From contig CAJNDS010000380.1 of assembly GCA_905221605.1 (NCBI GenBank), positions 874,001 through 938,000 on the forward strand: a stretch of 64,000 nt of DNA, written 5' to 3'. The position numbers were made by a program, and so were the translations under genes. The notes below the pieces were generated by a model. It was not told where the DNA came from. It did no database searches and saw only the letters and a program-made list of their open reading frames with translations. Below, one piece after another: positions 32,386-44,362 of this stretch; the first letter of the stretch is position 1; every line of letters starts with the position of its first letter. This stretch comes from Symbiodinium natans. Its lineage: Eukaryota > Sar > Dinophyceae > Suessiales > Symbiodiniaceae.

Positions 32386-32446
32386 GAGGACCCGCTGCAG
32401 CTCGTCCGCGCTCTTCATGAAGGGCGGGAGGCAGGTGTTTGGCAAG
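32386..32446 (+). CDS. Exon-like block, unknown product
   Basis: Follows TTGTTGCAG; frame EDPLQLVRALHEGREAGVWQ ends at CAAG/GTTTCG. Clean 20-residue exon with consensus acceptor; possibly in the same gene as the block at 31103. Confidence 0.4.
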
Positions 32447-33300
32447 GTTTCGGGTTTAGAGTTTAGGGCTTAGGGTTTAAGGTTCGGGTATTTGCTTAAA
32501 ATGCCCGCCGACAACAAGGAAAGTGTCCCTCTCCATCGCCCGGGACTGGCAAAATGCACAAGCCCCAAGCCCCAAATCGAGGAACGCGCCTGCCCTCGGC
32601 AGGCATCCCTTCCCTAAGGCCCTAAACCCTTAAACTTTGTATGCAACACCTGCATTTCCGAACCCTAGGCCCTAACCCCTAACCCCATAAACCTCTAGTC
32701 CCCTAAACCCCCTAAACCCCCTACACCCCCAAAACCCCACACCCTTATGTAAAATGCTCCCTGAGTCCGAGCGCAGGCCAGCTGTGGGTCGGGGGTATCC
32801 GAACAAACGGCTCGAGCCCCGGAAAAATTCAGGGTCTGCGATTGCTTCACTGCAATTTTGGGGGGTTAGGGTTTCTGTTGAGTCTTGGATTCCCAGGCGA
32901 AATTAGGAAGGTTACCAGCAGAAAAATTGCAGCCCTAAATACTTAAGTGCTCGACGGCTTAAAGATGGCGGGGCCCGAAGGGCGTCCAGCTTTGAGGCTT
33001 TGGACTCAGGGTTTGGGGTTCTTTTTTATGGGGGTTCAGAGAGCTCATGACAGAGTTTAGGGTTTAGGGTTCAGGGTTTGCGGTTTAGGGTTAAGTTTGG
33101 GGCTTGAACCGGGGGGGCTCAACTTTCCGACTGATGTGGTGTCATTTTCTGGCGAATCTCATGGCGGCTTAGGGTTCCCCTGCACGAAGCTCCTCTACTC
33201 TAGAGAAACGAAACTCGGAGCCTTCCCACTCGAAGTTCCCTTGAGATAAATGATAGCTGCTAGCTCCAGGAAAAGCCGCATGGATGATGATTATAGGGAA
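32447..33300. other. Telomere-like spacer
   Basis: CCCTAAA/TTTAGGG derivatives. No exon called. Confidence 0.5.
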
Positions 33301-33805
33301 TTTGGGGGGGCATGAACGCGCTTACTTCGTGCACTTTGTCCATGGTTTTCACTTTTGATGAAAACGCCCGAATTACGTTATCTTTTCATGGGGCTCTTTC
33401 TCCATCACCAGTAAACATTAGAAGAGAGCAAAAGGGCCCTTCATTTGTATCTATTTTACTGGGTCTTGTGTGTTCTCGTCGTTCACACGGTTGTACTATC
33501 AACTACGATAAAATGTAGTTCGCGGGCTCTTTGTAATCATTATGTTAGCCCGCGTGTCAGTAAAATTATCGTGGCTTACCAACAACCTGTTCTATTCATT
33601 CTCGGGTGTTCACGCAGTCACTATGTTACTCACATGCTCATGATTTACTTCGTTCACTCGCGAACGAAAATTCGCGTGCTTCGTTCCTTCTTTCGCTCCG
33701 CTCTTGGTTTCGTTCACCCAATTCATACGGTTCATGCTTTTTTTAGCACATATGAGCACATGAATTGCGTTCACTTCACGCTGGTACCTCGAAAGCCCTG
33801 AATGT
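33301..33805 (+). other. AT-richer island of foreign composition
   Basis: About 500 bp without a single telomere-like heptamer. Rich in CGTTCAC/GTTCACTCGCGAACG words, with a 118-codon hydrophobic open frame (33445-33801; MYLFYWVLCVLVVHTVVLST). It could be an old organelle or virus-like insertion or a retroelement piece. No protein was recognised and I assign no function. Confidence 0.35.
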
Positions 33806-33811
33806 TACGGC

Positions 33812-34177
33812 ACACACACACACCCGCACCCGCACACGCACACGCACACGCACGCGCACCCGCACGCGCACGCGCACACGCACACACGCACGCGCACACG
33901 CACACCCACACACGCACGCGCACACGCACACACGCACACGCACACGCACACACACACACACACACACACCAACACACACACCAACACACACACCAACACA
34001 CCCACCAACACACACACCAACACACCCACCAACACACACACCAACACACACACACACACCAACACACACACACACACACACCAACACACACACACACACA
34101 CACACACCAACACACACCAACACACACACACACACCAACACACACACCAACACACACACCAACACACACACACACAC
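33812..34177. repeat. Compound (CA)n / (ACACCAAC)n array
   Basis: ACACGCACGC at the start, then ACACACACCAAC units. Open frames on both strands are repeat artefacts. Confidence 0.95.
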
Positions 34178-34465
34178 GGAGAGAGGGAGGTCAGCCAGAG
34201 ATTGTTGTACAATGGTACACTGACTGGAGATGACTGGAGAGACCTCAGTACAGGAGAGACCTCAGTAAAGGGGAATCCCATCGGGACTCCTGGAAAACAT
34301 TGCAGGTACATGGAGCTGGCCAAACTCCACATCCCCTGATGCTTCATAGCTTCGTTGGATTGGGTAGAAGCATCAGGCCCAATCCCCCTGCCGGAAAATT
34401 CGACTCATGCATAAGCTCTCAGCTCCAAGCCCCTTAGCTTAGAATCAGGGTTTACACACACACAC
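34171..34465. repeat. 295-bp direct duplication, copy 1
   Basis: Base-for-base identical by eye to 35169-35463 (offset 998, no indel). Starts in CACACACGG and ends in TTTACACACACACAC, so both ends lie in CA repeats. Confidence 0.92.
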
Positions 34466-35168
34466 CCCTCCTACGAGGGGAGACACAGTGCATTCCAAGG
34501 CCACAAGAGATATGCTGCACGCACACCCTCCGAAGAGGGAAAGTCCTGGTCTTGTACCTTTGTCACGGGTGAGTCCTCCGCCATAGGCCCGTCACCGCCA
34601 TAGGCCTTCCTCCTCCAGCACCGACCTTAGAAATCCTTAGTGTCGTCGTCATCATCGTCGTCAGAGACCTCCAGCTGCCATGACAGGCCCAGGAGCGTCC
34701 GGGAGATCCCAGCTGCCACCGCCTTGACCCAAGGCACCTCCCATCATCGTCGTCATCGTGGAGGACCCCCAGCTGCCACAAAGGACCCAGGAGCATCCAG
34801 GAGGCCCCCGCTGTCCACAGCGACCCAGAGCACCTCTACTTTTAAAGAAAGAAAACGGTCTATTTGCAACTGAGGGGCAACCACCGGAAATACGACTCGG
34901 GTCGAGACCCACGAATAGAGAGTTAGACCACCTCGTCTATGTCTCACGACTGGGCTTGCGACGCCCTTCAACAATTTCCGGTTCCGCCCTTATTGGCGAC
35001 TTTGAGCTTCAGCCGTGGCTGGTACCTCGAGAGAGAGAGAATCCGCTCATAGCACTGGGTGCCTACCAAGGCTCATCTGGCACTGAAGCCTCTCTGTTTA
35101 CTTGGGTGATCCCCATCCAGGAATCAGGCAATGCCCAAACGGGTAAATTGCCCTTGGGCGACGAAGCC
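34466..35168. other. Segment between the two 295-bp copies
   Basis: Contains TCATCGTCGTC microsatellite-like pieces (34635-34770) and an apparent internal duplication (CCCAGCTGCCAC, GACCCAGGAGCATCC variants). The second half is coding-like. Confidence 0.6.
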
Positions 35169-35231
35169 CACACACGGAGAGAGGGAGGTCAGCCAGAGAT
35201 TGTTGTACAATGGTACACTGACTGGAGATGA
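34863..35231 (+). pseudogene. Protein-coding-like remnant, unknown family
   Basis: Frame LFATEGQPPEIRLGSRPTNR, ELDHLVYVSRLGLRRPSTIS, IALGAYQGSSGTEASLFTWV and [13 protein letters not shown], then stop. A second frame reads on as [20 protein letters not shown] after the duplicated boundary. It looks like a degraded mobile-element or gene fragment; I do not recognise it. Confidence 0.35.
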
Positions 35232-35463
35232 CTGGAGAGACCTCAGTACAGGAGAGACCTCAGTAAAGGGGAATCCCATCGGGACTCCTGGAAAACATTG
35301 CAGGTACATGGAGCTGGCCAAACTCCACATCCCCTGATGCTTCATAGCTTCGTTGGATTGGGTAGAAGCATCAGGCCCAATCCCCCTGCCGGAAAATTCG
35401 ACTCATGCATAAGCTCTCAGCTCCAAGCCCCTTAGCTTAGAATCAGGGTTTACACACACACAC
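35169..35463. repeat. 295-bp direct duplication, copy 2
   Basis: See copy 1 at 34171. Followed by another CA array, giving the order CA - copy1 - 703 bp - copy2 - CA. Confidence 0.92.
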
Positions 35464-35672
35464 ACACCAACACACACACACACCAACACACACACACCAA
35501 CACACACACACACCAACACACACACACACCAACACACACACACACACACCAACACACACACACACACAGACACACCAACACACACACAGACACACCCACA
35601 GACACACCCACACACACACACACACACCAACACACACACACACACACACCCACCCACACACACACACACGTA
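35450..35672. repeat. (CA)n / (ACACCAAC)n array
   Basis: Same unit types as 33812-34177, including ACACACCAAC. Confidence 0.95.
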
Positions 35673-36130
35673 CAGAGGACAGCCAACAGAAGTACGTGGC
35701 ATGCGACGCTGTAAGCGCCGAACCACTCCACCTTATTCTTTGTTAAGCCTCACACCCTGCACCCTAGATCCCCAAACCCCCAAACCCCCAAACCCCCAAA
35801 CCGCCAAACCGCCAAACCCCCAAGCCACCCAAACCCTCAAGCCCCTAAACCCTAAACCTCCCCCTCCTTCACCCGAGGTTCTGGTTTCCTGGGACCACTG
35901 CACCATCCCTGCGCTCGCGCAGGCAGAGCCCCTTTGGGGAGCTGAGGGTGTCAGGGTTTAGAACGTTTACGGTTTAGGGTTGAGGGTTGAGGGTTGAGGG
36001 TGGAGGGTTTTTGGGGTTAATTAACCCCCAAAACCCGGGACACTACGAGACCAGGGCTCTCTCATGGTTTAAGGGTTTAGGGTTTAGGCGAAGTCGTCTG
36101 CCCAAATTGCCCAACACCCCTTAGTTCAGG
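35673..36130. other. Telomere-like spacer
   Basis: CCCCAAA and GGGTTGA variant units. No gene seen. Confidence 0.5.
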
Positions 36131-38830
36131 AAAACACGTTAAATCTTTTTCGCCACCCTCGGTGTGGGGTTTTTAGATTTTGAACTCAACTCTTCTCCTG
36201 GGCCGGAACTCTTCTCCTCGCCCGGTCTACTCCTCGCTCATCCCTGGAGTGCCCAACCCCCAAGTGTCCCCGGAGTGCCCAACCCCAGAGTATCTCTACC
36301 CAGAGAGGGTGGGGATGTTCGAAGTAAAATATGTCGATGGTATATTCTTCAACCCCCCTTCTGGTCGGGGGCGGTGCCTTGAGTTGCAGGCATTGCCCCG
36401 CATGCCAAGGGGATACTGTGGGAGTTTGTGCAGCCAAAAGGGGATTAGCTGAACTTGTTTTTTCCCTTAGTCTTGCTGCCGGTGCGTGTGTGCGTGTTTG
36501 GTACGACCACCCCGCACCCCAAGCCCTGTCTCCGAGCCAATGCCCCCAGCTTAGTACCTTTGTGAGGGATCGCAAGGGGAAGAGTTTCTGTTCCTGTGAA
36601 GTGGGCTGTCTTGCCTAAGTGCCCAAATCCAACCCAAGCCGCCCGGCTTGGGGGGGCGGGCCCATGGAGGTTCGGGTGGCGTTTTTCCCAGCTCGGACTG
36701 AGGGGCTCGGAGCGTCGAACTCTTGCCGGATCTCTCCAATGACGCAAGCGGAGGGGGGAAGAGATGGCGGGAGGGAACGTTTCCGTTGGCCGGAGTGCAC
36801 CCCAGGCCGTCCACTCACTCACTCACTCACTCGGTATATTCTTCAAATAAGGGGTATTATCTTGAATCCAAAGGGACGTCGTATTGCAGGGTGCTGATTC
36901 AGAGCCCCCACGGCATCCGTAATCTCAACTCTTTGGGCCATGGTGCTACAACCCTGAGCCTTCAAATAAATTGGGTTTGTATCGGCTACTTATAGAGTGT
37001 ATACGGCTTGCAGGGCTGCCTTTGGCTTGTAGGTTTCAGGGCAGAAGCCTGGGGAGAGCCTTGATCCGTTCTACTCAAGCATGTGCGATGTCACGGGCCT
37101 GCGGGGATTTTGGATGGACAGAGCCACGACACTCAAGCCTCGGACGCAACCTCGACCTCCAGACCTGCGCTCGCTGCGGCATGTCCGGGGCCAAGCACGG
37201 TGTGCTCAGACCAAAAAAGCATGCGCCGCGACAGAGCACAGCGGCGTTGGCGAGGACCGCGCTCGCGAAGCTGCTGCTACTCCTCGGCGCAGGGACCCGC
37301 AAAAAATGCAATGAATCTGTGGCTGCAGGAGCATTTTTCAGTCAGGCTGCCTGGCAAACGTGTGGTCGGCAAGAGACGAGGCCTTCATAACGCGCACCTG
37401 CCAGTGTGCATGGCGGTTGGGGTCGAGGCACCGCGTGAGGAGGCTCCGGAAGACGCCCACCTCTTAGCATGAAGAAACACGAGAAACGTGGCGCCTCAAG
37501 CCGAGTGTCGTCGAAGGCGCCAGCCGAGGTGGAGGAGGGCGAGGCGACAGGGAGTGCGCCTGCATGCGCAAAAACCAACACCCGTGAAGGAAGATGCTTC
37601 ATTTCACACAAGCTCTCTTTTAGCTTCCTTCGAAACACACGCAGTGGAGGTTGACTGGTTCCGCGCCCGCCGTCAGCTGCAGTGCACGGCACCAATGCGG
37701 AAGCCGCTCGAAGAAGGCAGAAGCAGTCTATAGTCCGGACCGATTTCAAGGTCACTGGAAGCTGCTCCAAGTTGAGAGCTTGTTCGTGGACGACCCGGAC
37801 GACGAGGAGGCGCCCCCGGGCAGAGCTGCAGGGACTGTGGACAGCGTAGGTGAGTTGCGGAGACCAGGACATCTTCAGCCGGGTTACGCTGAACGCGGTC
37901 TACAACTTCTTGGTGGGACGTACGGGCATGTTGTGATATGTGTGGCAGCGTGCAACATGGCTGCCAGGCCACGAGTTGCGGCGCACGCGAGAAGCCCTCC
38001 GGGAGCACAGACCCGCCATCCAGGGATGGCTGCAGAGCCGACTGTGCCGCCGAGCCCGGGCGCGGCCGCAGGACGCAAGGACGGCCGCCAGGAAGGCCAA
38101 AGCGGCGCAGGCTAAGGCCAAGGCCAGGGCAGAGGCGCGCGCTGCCCGCGAAGCCGCCCGCCGTGCCAGCCAGTGGCAGGAGGTAGCGGCGTCAGGGGGC
38201 TATATAGTAACCAAGCAACCTGAAACTGGAACTCCGAACTCCAAATTTGCATACTGCCACAGATGCATCCTGCAAACCCAACGCCCCAGTGAAATGCAGC
38301 TTGGCTGCGCGGATGGATGAATTCGGAACTAAGTTGTTTGGGCAGGGTTTCGTCGGGGAACGTTGCTCCAAAGAAGGGACTTGTTGGGAAAAGGGGTACA
38401 AGGGCGCTTTGTTGGGGAAAGGGCTAGAAGGGTTTTGTTGGGAACTTGCGCAAGGCACTCTTTGATTCCGGGTGTGGACGCCGCACGGTTGCACAGCCGC
38501 GCCAAGAAATCAAGCAGCCTGACCTCTGTTTTGTTGCGTGACGCCAAGCTCGGAGACGTTACGTCAGACGTTCATGCGAACCAGGCAGTGCGTGATGTAC
38601 CTCGCTCGCACTAAAGTGCTGTGGACATCGATGCATCTGAAAGCAGAGGTCTACGTGCTGAAGGCTAAGGACGCGCAAGAGCGTGCAAGGGCGAAGCGCA
38701 AGAGGAATTTTAATAAGGGCAGCGTAAAGAACAACCCTCATATAGGCCTCGCAACAAGCCATGTCGTGCGCGGTTGTGTGTGTTTTTCCTGTCTGGCTGT
38801 CCTGCGTTTTCGCCCGCTAACCCCCGCAGG
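36131..38830 (+). other. 2.7-kb block without telomere-like repeats
   Basis: Several plus-strand open frames of 60-155 codons overlap here, none dominant. The best coding-like stretch is 37940-38210 (LREHRPAIQGWLQSRLCRRA then a Lys/Ala/Arg-rich helix KAKAAQAKAKARAEARAARE). A TCACTCACTCACTCAC run lies at 36811-36830, and AAGGG-TTTGTTGGG-A words recur at 38345-38450. It may be a multi-exon gene or a decayed element; product unknown. Confidence 0.3.
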
Positions 38831-38950
38831 CCCTTTACCCTAAACCCTCATCCCGAAAAGTCCTATAGCCCCAAGAGGCGCTTGGCTGCAATGACCAGAT
38901 CTGCCGTTCCTGTGCCTCGACGTGTTTTATGCATCCCGAAGAGCTAAACC

Positions 38951-38992
38951 CTAGATCATACTACTACTGCTACTACTGCTACTCCTCCTGCA

Positions 38993-39049
<57 letters not shown>

Positions 39050-39173
39050 ACTACTACTCCTACTCCTACTCCTACTACTACTACTACTACTACTGCTACT
39101 ACTACTACTACTACCACTACTCCTACTCCTACTCCTACTCCTACTGCTACTGCTACTGCTACTGCTACTGCTG

Positions 39174-39233
<60 letters not shown>

Positions 39234-39234
39234 G
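38951..39234. repeat. (CTCCTG)n then (CTA)n trinucleotide array
   Basis: CTCCTGCTCCTG hexamers, then CTACTCCTACTC and pure CTACTA. ORFs here (poly-Tyr, poly-Ser, poly-Val) are artefacts. Confidence 0.95.
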
Positions 39235-40891
39235 CCAAGGGTTCTGAGCTCTCAGGGCAGGAAAACTAGGCCCTGGCCTCCCCTGAACCTCCATGGTGCC
39301 CCGTAGTCGTTGTGCCAAGACTTGGGGCTTATATACCTTAATCCCTGAACTGTAGCCCTAAAACCCTGAAAGACGAAAAACCCTGAAACCCGGAAACCCT
39401 GAAACCCTAAAACCCTAGCAGGCCCTAGCACCCTAAACCCCTGAACGCCTAAACCCTGAAACCCAAAAAGCCCTAAGGTCGAGCCCTAAGCCGCAACCAC
39501 ACCGGCAAAGCAACCGAGGTTGGGACGATGCTGAATACGATCGGGTCATATGGCTGAGGCCCTGCACCCTTGGACCCTAAGACGCCTCAACATCTCAGAG
39601 CTTTCTCCTTGCTGGGTTTAGGGTGTGGAGTTAGGGTTCAGGGATGAGAGACTGCGCTCTACCTGGAGGTATGCCGGTTTGAGGCAGCCCAGCCACAAGA
39701 ACATGTCCTCTCCTCAGCATCACGGTTCAGGTTTGTCCTGGAACAACTTCCCAGAGTACAACAACTACCGCTTAATGAATGATTTCATGACCATGTTATC
39801 AATACGAACCATGAACAACAATAGCACGAGGTATAGTAACCGTATAGTAACCGAGGTGTAATTATGGAAGGAACCTGCCAAAACGACTCCTCATCCGCAG
39901 CCCGGAGCCCTGTACCCTGAACCCACCATGGGTTCAAAGTTATATGGTGAGTATAGGGTGATGTGGTAGGGTTAGACGCTTAAAGGTTTAACGTTTAGTG
40001 CCTGAACCCCTGAATGCACCCTTTGTTGGTGAATGAAAATGAGTTGCGGACCCTAAACCCTAAACCCTAGCCCAGGTCCTGGAACATGACTGCGAGAGCA
40101 GTTGCCGAAAATTATTCCTCTCCGCGGGGCTTGAAGCCAAGATGCTGGGTTTTGAAAGTAAGACTGAGGATTTGAAGGTCTTAGCACATAGAGGTGCAAT
40201 TCTTCTATGCATCCCTCCTCCGAAAGGTTAGCTACCCAGAACCCTAAACCCCAAGCCCTAAGCCCGAAACCCAAACCCTCAAGTCAAATCGTATGGTTCC
40301 TACATCAGGTCCCAGGCTGCCTGGTTGAGCAAGGTGGGTTAGAATTTAGGGCACTAAACTCCTATAACTCTTAAACCTAAACCCTGAACCCTGAAACCTA
40401 GAAACCCTAAACCCAAACCCTAGCAAGGCTTCAACTTTCAGCTCCAACAACTGAGGCGGGCAGAAGCAAGGCAAAGGCTGCCTCACATCCTTCCCATGTA
40501 AGAGGCTTCAAGGAAATCAGGGGGTTTAGGAATTAGGGTTGAGGGTTTCGGCTTTAGGATTTAGGGCTTAAAGTGGGGGTGTGGGGCTTGGGGGTCTAAG
40601 GCCTTTTTAGGTGGCTGAGGCCACGCCTCCACCATGGGCGCAGGGCACCCCCGAGCCCGAAACTTCAAGGAACCCTACTGTACATCTTCACCCCGAAGGC
40701 TCAGGGGTTTGGGGTTTAGGGTTTAGGGTTTACTGTTTGGGGTTTAGGGTTTAGGGTTTAGGGCTACACCCTAAACCCAAACCCTGAACCCTTTGAACTT
40801 CGTCCGTAGTCCTTAACCCTAAACCCTAAACTCGAACCCCAAACCCCAAGCCCTAAGCCCTAAACCGTAAACCCTGTGAGCCTTCTCCTAG
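39235..40891. other. Telomere-like spacer with one inverted tract pair
   Basis: CCCTAAA derivatives to about 40450. GGTTTAGGG tracts (40707-40763) then turn directly into CCCTAAACC tracts (40767-40875). Short unique pieces (39500-39560, 39625-39860) hold no secure exon. Confidence 0.5.
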
Positions 40892-40985
40892 GTGCCATGG
40901 GCTACAAAGAGTGCCTGGGCAACCCGGTCGAGAACCAGCGCTTTGGCTACACCTGTCAAGCACCGTCGCTTGGTCGCAGAGCAAG
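40892..40985 (+). CDS. Exon-like block, unknown product
   Basis: Between TCTCCTAG and AAG/GTTTTG. Frame AMGYKECLGNPVENQRFGYT then CQAPSLGRRA reads well. No domain assignable from 31 codons. Confidence 0.4.
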
Positions 40986-43601
40986 GTTTTGGGGTTTAGG
41001 GTTTAGGCTGTAAGCTTTAGGGTTTAGGGTCTAGGGTGTAGGGTTTTAGAGTTTCGGGTTTAGGCTTTCGAACGGTTTCAAGGGATGAACGGCTTTAAAG
41101 GTGTTTAGGGTTTCGGGTTAAGTGCTGAGCTCCTCCCCAACCACTAAATCCTCAAAGTCCCAAGCAGCTCGGGGTCGCGATTCGAGGCCGTCCTGGGACT
41201 CGTTGCCAACGTTCGTGACGGGCCCTGAGGAGCGCTCCTCTCCGAGGTCGTAGGCCCCGAGCCCCAAACCCTGAACCCTAAGCCCCAAACCCATTACCCA
41301 TAACCCATTACCCTAAACCCTAAACCCTAAACCTTAAACCCTAAACCCTAAACCCTAAACCTCCGTTCCCTGAACCCTCACGGCCAAAGGCCACATGACC
41401 CTGAATCCTAAAGGGCGAAGGGCCGAAATCCGAAGACCCAAGCATGCCGACGGTTTGCGTCTGCTGGAGGAAGCCCAATTTCAAAAAGGAGCCCATGCTG
41501 CAAAGCCCTAAGCCTTCCTGCTTCTTAGAAGGGAATGAGGGAATTAGGTACCCTGTATAGTCCCTTGAAGGTAATATAGGGGATACAAGGTACCTATTTC
41601 CCGACAATCCTTATAAGCCCTCGAGGGTTTTACTGCAGGGTCTCTTCACGAAATGCCCCCTAAGCGCTGTAGATGACGTCGATCAGACTACAGCCTTTCG
41701 GTTTTGGAGCTTTAGGGCTATTGGGGCAAGACCCTTAGAGCCCATGCAGCCTCATACGCTCCATAGCCTTTTTTCACCTAGGCTTTGGTGCTTGGAGTTT
41801 GAGTAGGGCTTACATGTTGCTGGCGGCCTTAGCTTTGGGTGCTGCTGAAGGAGTTGCTGACGGTTGAGAGAGCTCCCAGCAGTATAGATTGGGATCTGCC
41901 GTGCTCCAGCCGTCCACGCCTTGAGACTGTACATCTTACATCTTCGTTAACTTACGCGCTTTCACGCGGTTTCGAGATTGCTCGCTTCAGTTCCAGCAGC
42001 TCTGCGCGAGATCGCAGCTCAAGCATGGATGAGCCCCATGGTGGTCAAGGATTGCTTTGGTAAGGCCTCGAAACCTACACCTACAAACCCCAACGCCTAG
42101 AATCACTGCGTTTCAGAAGTCACCTCGGTTTAGACTTTTTTGGAGAAGGTTTGGTTCATTTTAGAGTTTATATAGGGCTTAGGGACCTTTGGATATATTT
42201 GGGGTTTATATAGGGTTCATTTAGGGTTTATACAGGGTTTAGGGAGCGCAAAGGCCTGAAAGCCTTAAGTGTCAACGCGCTGCATGGCATGCGCGCCAGC
42301 TGCCTGCTCTGGAGTTGGGCCCTAGTAGCTTCTCAGGACCCGGCTTTTTGGGTTTGGGGTCTGGGGTTTAGGGTTTCGGGTTCAGGGTTTAGGGTTTAGG
42401 GTTAGACGTTCTGGAGTTTAGGGGCTTGAGGGTTTGAGGGTTTACAAGGCTTGGAGGGTTTGGGCGGTCAAGGGTTTCAGGGTTGAAGGGTTTTGGGAGG
42501 GTGCCTTGGTTTACACCCCGGAGACCTGAGCCCACAGACCAAAAGCCAAAAGCCCAAACACCCAAGCTTCCCAAGAAAGTCCCTCAAATTCCTCAAATCC
42601 CGAGCCTTTTCAGTAACAGTCTCGACCCAGCACCAGTTTTCCCTATTCTGCGACGGCTGGCTTGTCAATATCTGTCGGAGTTAAGTTCTGAAAAACCCTA
42701 CAAACCCTATAAGCCCTATAAACCCCACAACTCCTAGAAGCCCTATACACCCGACAAACCATGCACAAAGCCTATAAACCCTAAACCGTCCCTGCTGCCC
42801 CTGAGGATGCGGACTGCGCGCAGAGCTTTGGCCTCAGCTGAAGGTGTTCTCAGCAGAGGGCCATCGTTTTTGTTGTAGGGTTTAGGGTTTCGGGTTTGGG
42901 GTTTAGGGTTTAGGTTTTTGGGCTTAGGGTCCCCCTAGTTCAACCCCAACCTCCGCGAACCCTAGGCTGGTGCCTTGGTACGCCACAACGTGGTCCTCTG
43001 CCCTTTTTTGGAGGCTTCTGAAGTACGGGCCCTTGGGCTTTATAGGGTGTGCGGGTGCCGGTAGCGTTCGACTTTGTAGGTCGGACTCCAATCGGTGTGG
43101 GGCTTCGGGGTGCTTGAGGTTTTCGGGTTTATTGCTTACTTAGGGTTTGTCGGACGTTGAACTCGTCCTTTAAGAGATGCATTGGCCCAGGTGGTGTGCT
43201 CTGCTGCGTTCTGAAGTACGGCGGCGCCCGCAACTTCTTCAACAGCGGGGCCAATAGGACGGGCGCCCTAACCCCAAACCCAAAAGTCTGAAACTCCGAA
43301 CCAAAAGGCCGAGCTGTTTTGTCGTAACCCACGAATGGGCAGTTCTCCAAATTCGTGGTTCCATATGGTGGGTCAAGAATACCGAGCCTTGGATTATGCT
43401 TCCAAAGCAACCTTATTTTAGAGAACACAAAGACCCCAAGCCCTCCTTTTTGGTTCAGCGAGCTCAGAGGGTCCAGATACACTTCAGGCTTGTAGACGTT
43501 GGGGGTTTGCAGGGCTCAAGGGCTCACTATCGGGACTGGACCCTGAATGCAAGACCCTGTAAACCCTAACCCCGGCATCAGGGTTTCGTGGGTTTCGCAG
43601 C
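40986..43601. other. Telomere-like spacer
   Basis: Includes short exon-like pieces of low weight at about 41167-41226 (SGSRFEAVLGLVANVRDGP, stop) and 42789-42836 (VPAAPEDADCAQSFGLS, stop). Otherwise TTTAGGG/CCCTAAA derivatives. Confidence 0.4.
41520..41614. mobile_element. Short inverted-repeat element, family 2, copy 2
   Basis: GCTTCTTAGAAGGGAATGAG then GGAATTAGGTACC at the left; GGTACCTATTTCCCG at the right. More eroded at the right end. Confidence 0.6.
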
Positions 43602-43682
43602 ATTACCTTCCCTTTGCCTGCGAGGTGCGAGGCCTTAGCAGAGTGCGGGCCCAGCGAAGACTATGACGCCGAGGACCGTTAG
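43602..43682 (+). CDS. Possible terminal exon
   Basis: After TTTCGCAG; frame ITFPLPARCEALAECGPSED then YDAEDR and stop TAG. Acidic end and clean acceptor; the stop overlaps the first telomere-like word, so it might instead be an intron start. Confidence 0.3.
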   Translation: MTFPLPARCEALAECGPSEDYDAEDR

Positions 43683-44276
43683 GCTTAGGGTTAAGGGTCG
43701 AGGGCTAGATCCTTACCTTAAGGAACCAAAGCCTTGTGTGGCCCTAGGGCTTAGGTGGGGTGCATGCTATGCCGAGCTGGTCCTGACGACGCAGCCAAAA
43801 TCTTTGTTTCTGGGGCTAGGGCCTAGGGAGTCATTAAGGGAGTATGCTGATGGCTTATAGGCACCGAATATTCTTTCATTAGGCGATTTTGGAAGACCGG
43901 GCGCTCGCTTGGCACGTGGAAGGAGAACAGGTGCGTTGCCGCCGATGCGCTGACGTGCTCGGCTCAGCAGCTTCGTTCGGCTAGGGCTAAAGATTTTAGT
44001 TACGGTGTTTAGGGTTCGAGAGTTCGGTAAAGAGAGCCCCGACTGAGCGAACACCGAAAAACCATCTCAATCCTATCAAGCCTAAAGCGTGTCTCGTCCT
44101 CACGTCTAAGGGCCGTGACGGAGACCTCGACAGCAGGAGAAGCTGTTGCGGTTTGACAGAGCTCTTGGGTTACTGAAGGCTTGGCTATGAGAAACAGGAT
44201 TTAATATTTAGGGTGAAGGAGCACCGAACATTCGGAAGATCGTAATTAGGAACCTTGCCATGACGGCTTTCCTACC

Positions 44277-44362
44277 GTATATATACATACATATATATAT
44301 ATATATTTATTTGTATTTATATACACGTTTTCTTTTTTTATTCATATATATATATACCTATT
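44277..44362. repeat. AT-rich microsatellite
   Basis: ATATATACATACATATATA and TTTATTTGTATTTATATA words. Confidence 0.8.

Noticed and set aside
33765-34347. His-Thr and Cys-Val ORFs near 34 kb
   Set aside because: CA dinucleotide translations.
38929-39318. Poly-Tyr, poly-Ser and poly-Val ORFs
   Set aside because: Trinucleotide array CTC/CTG/CTA translated in different frames.
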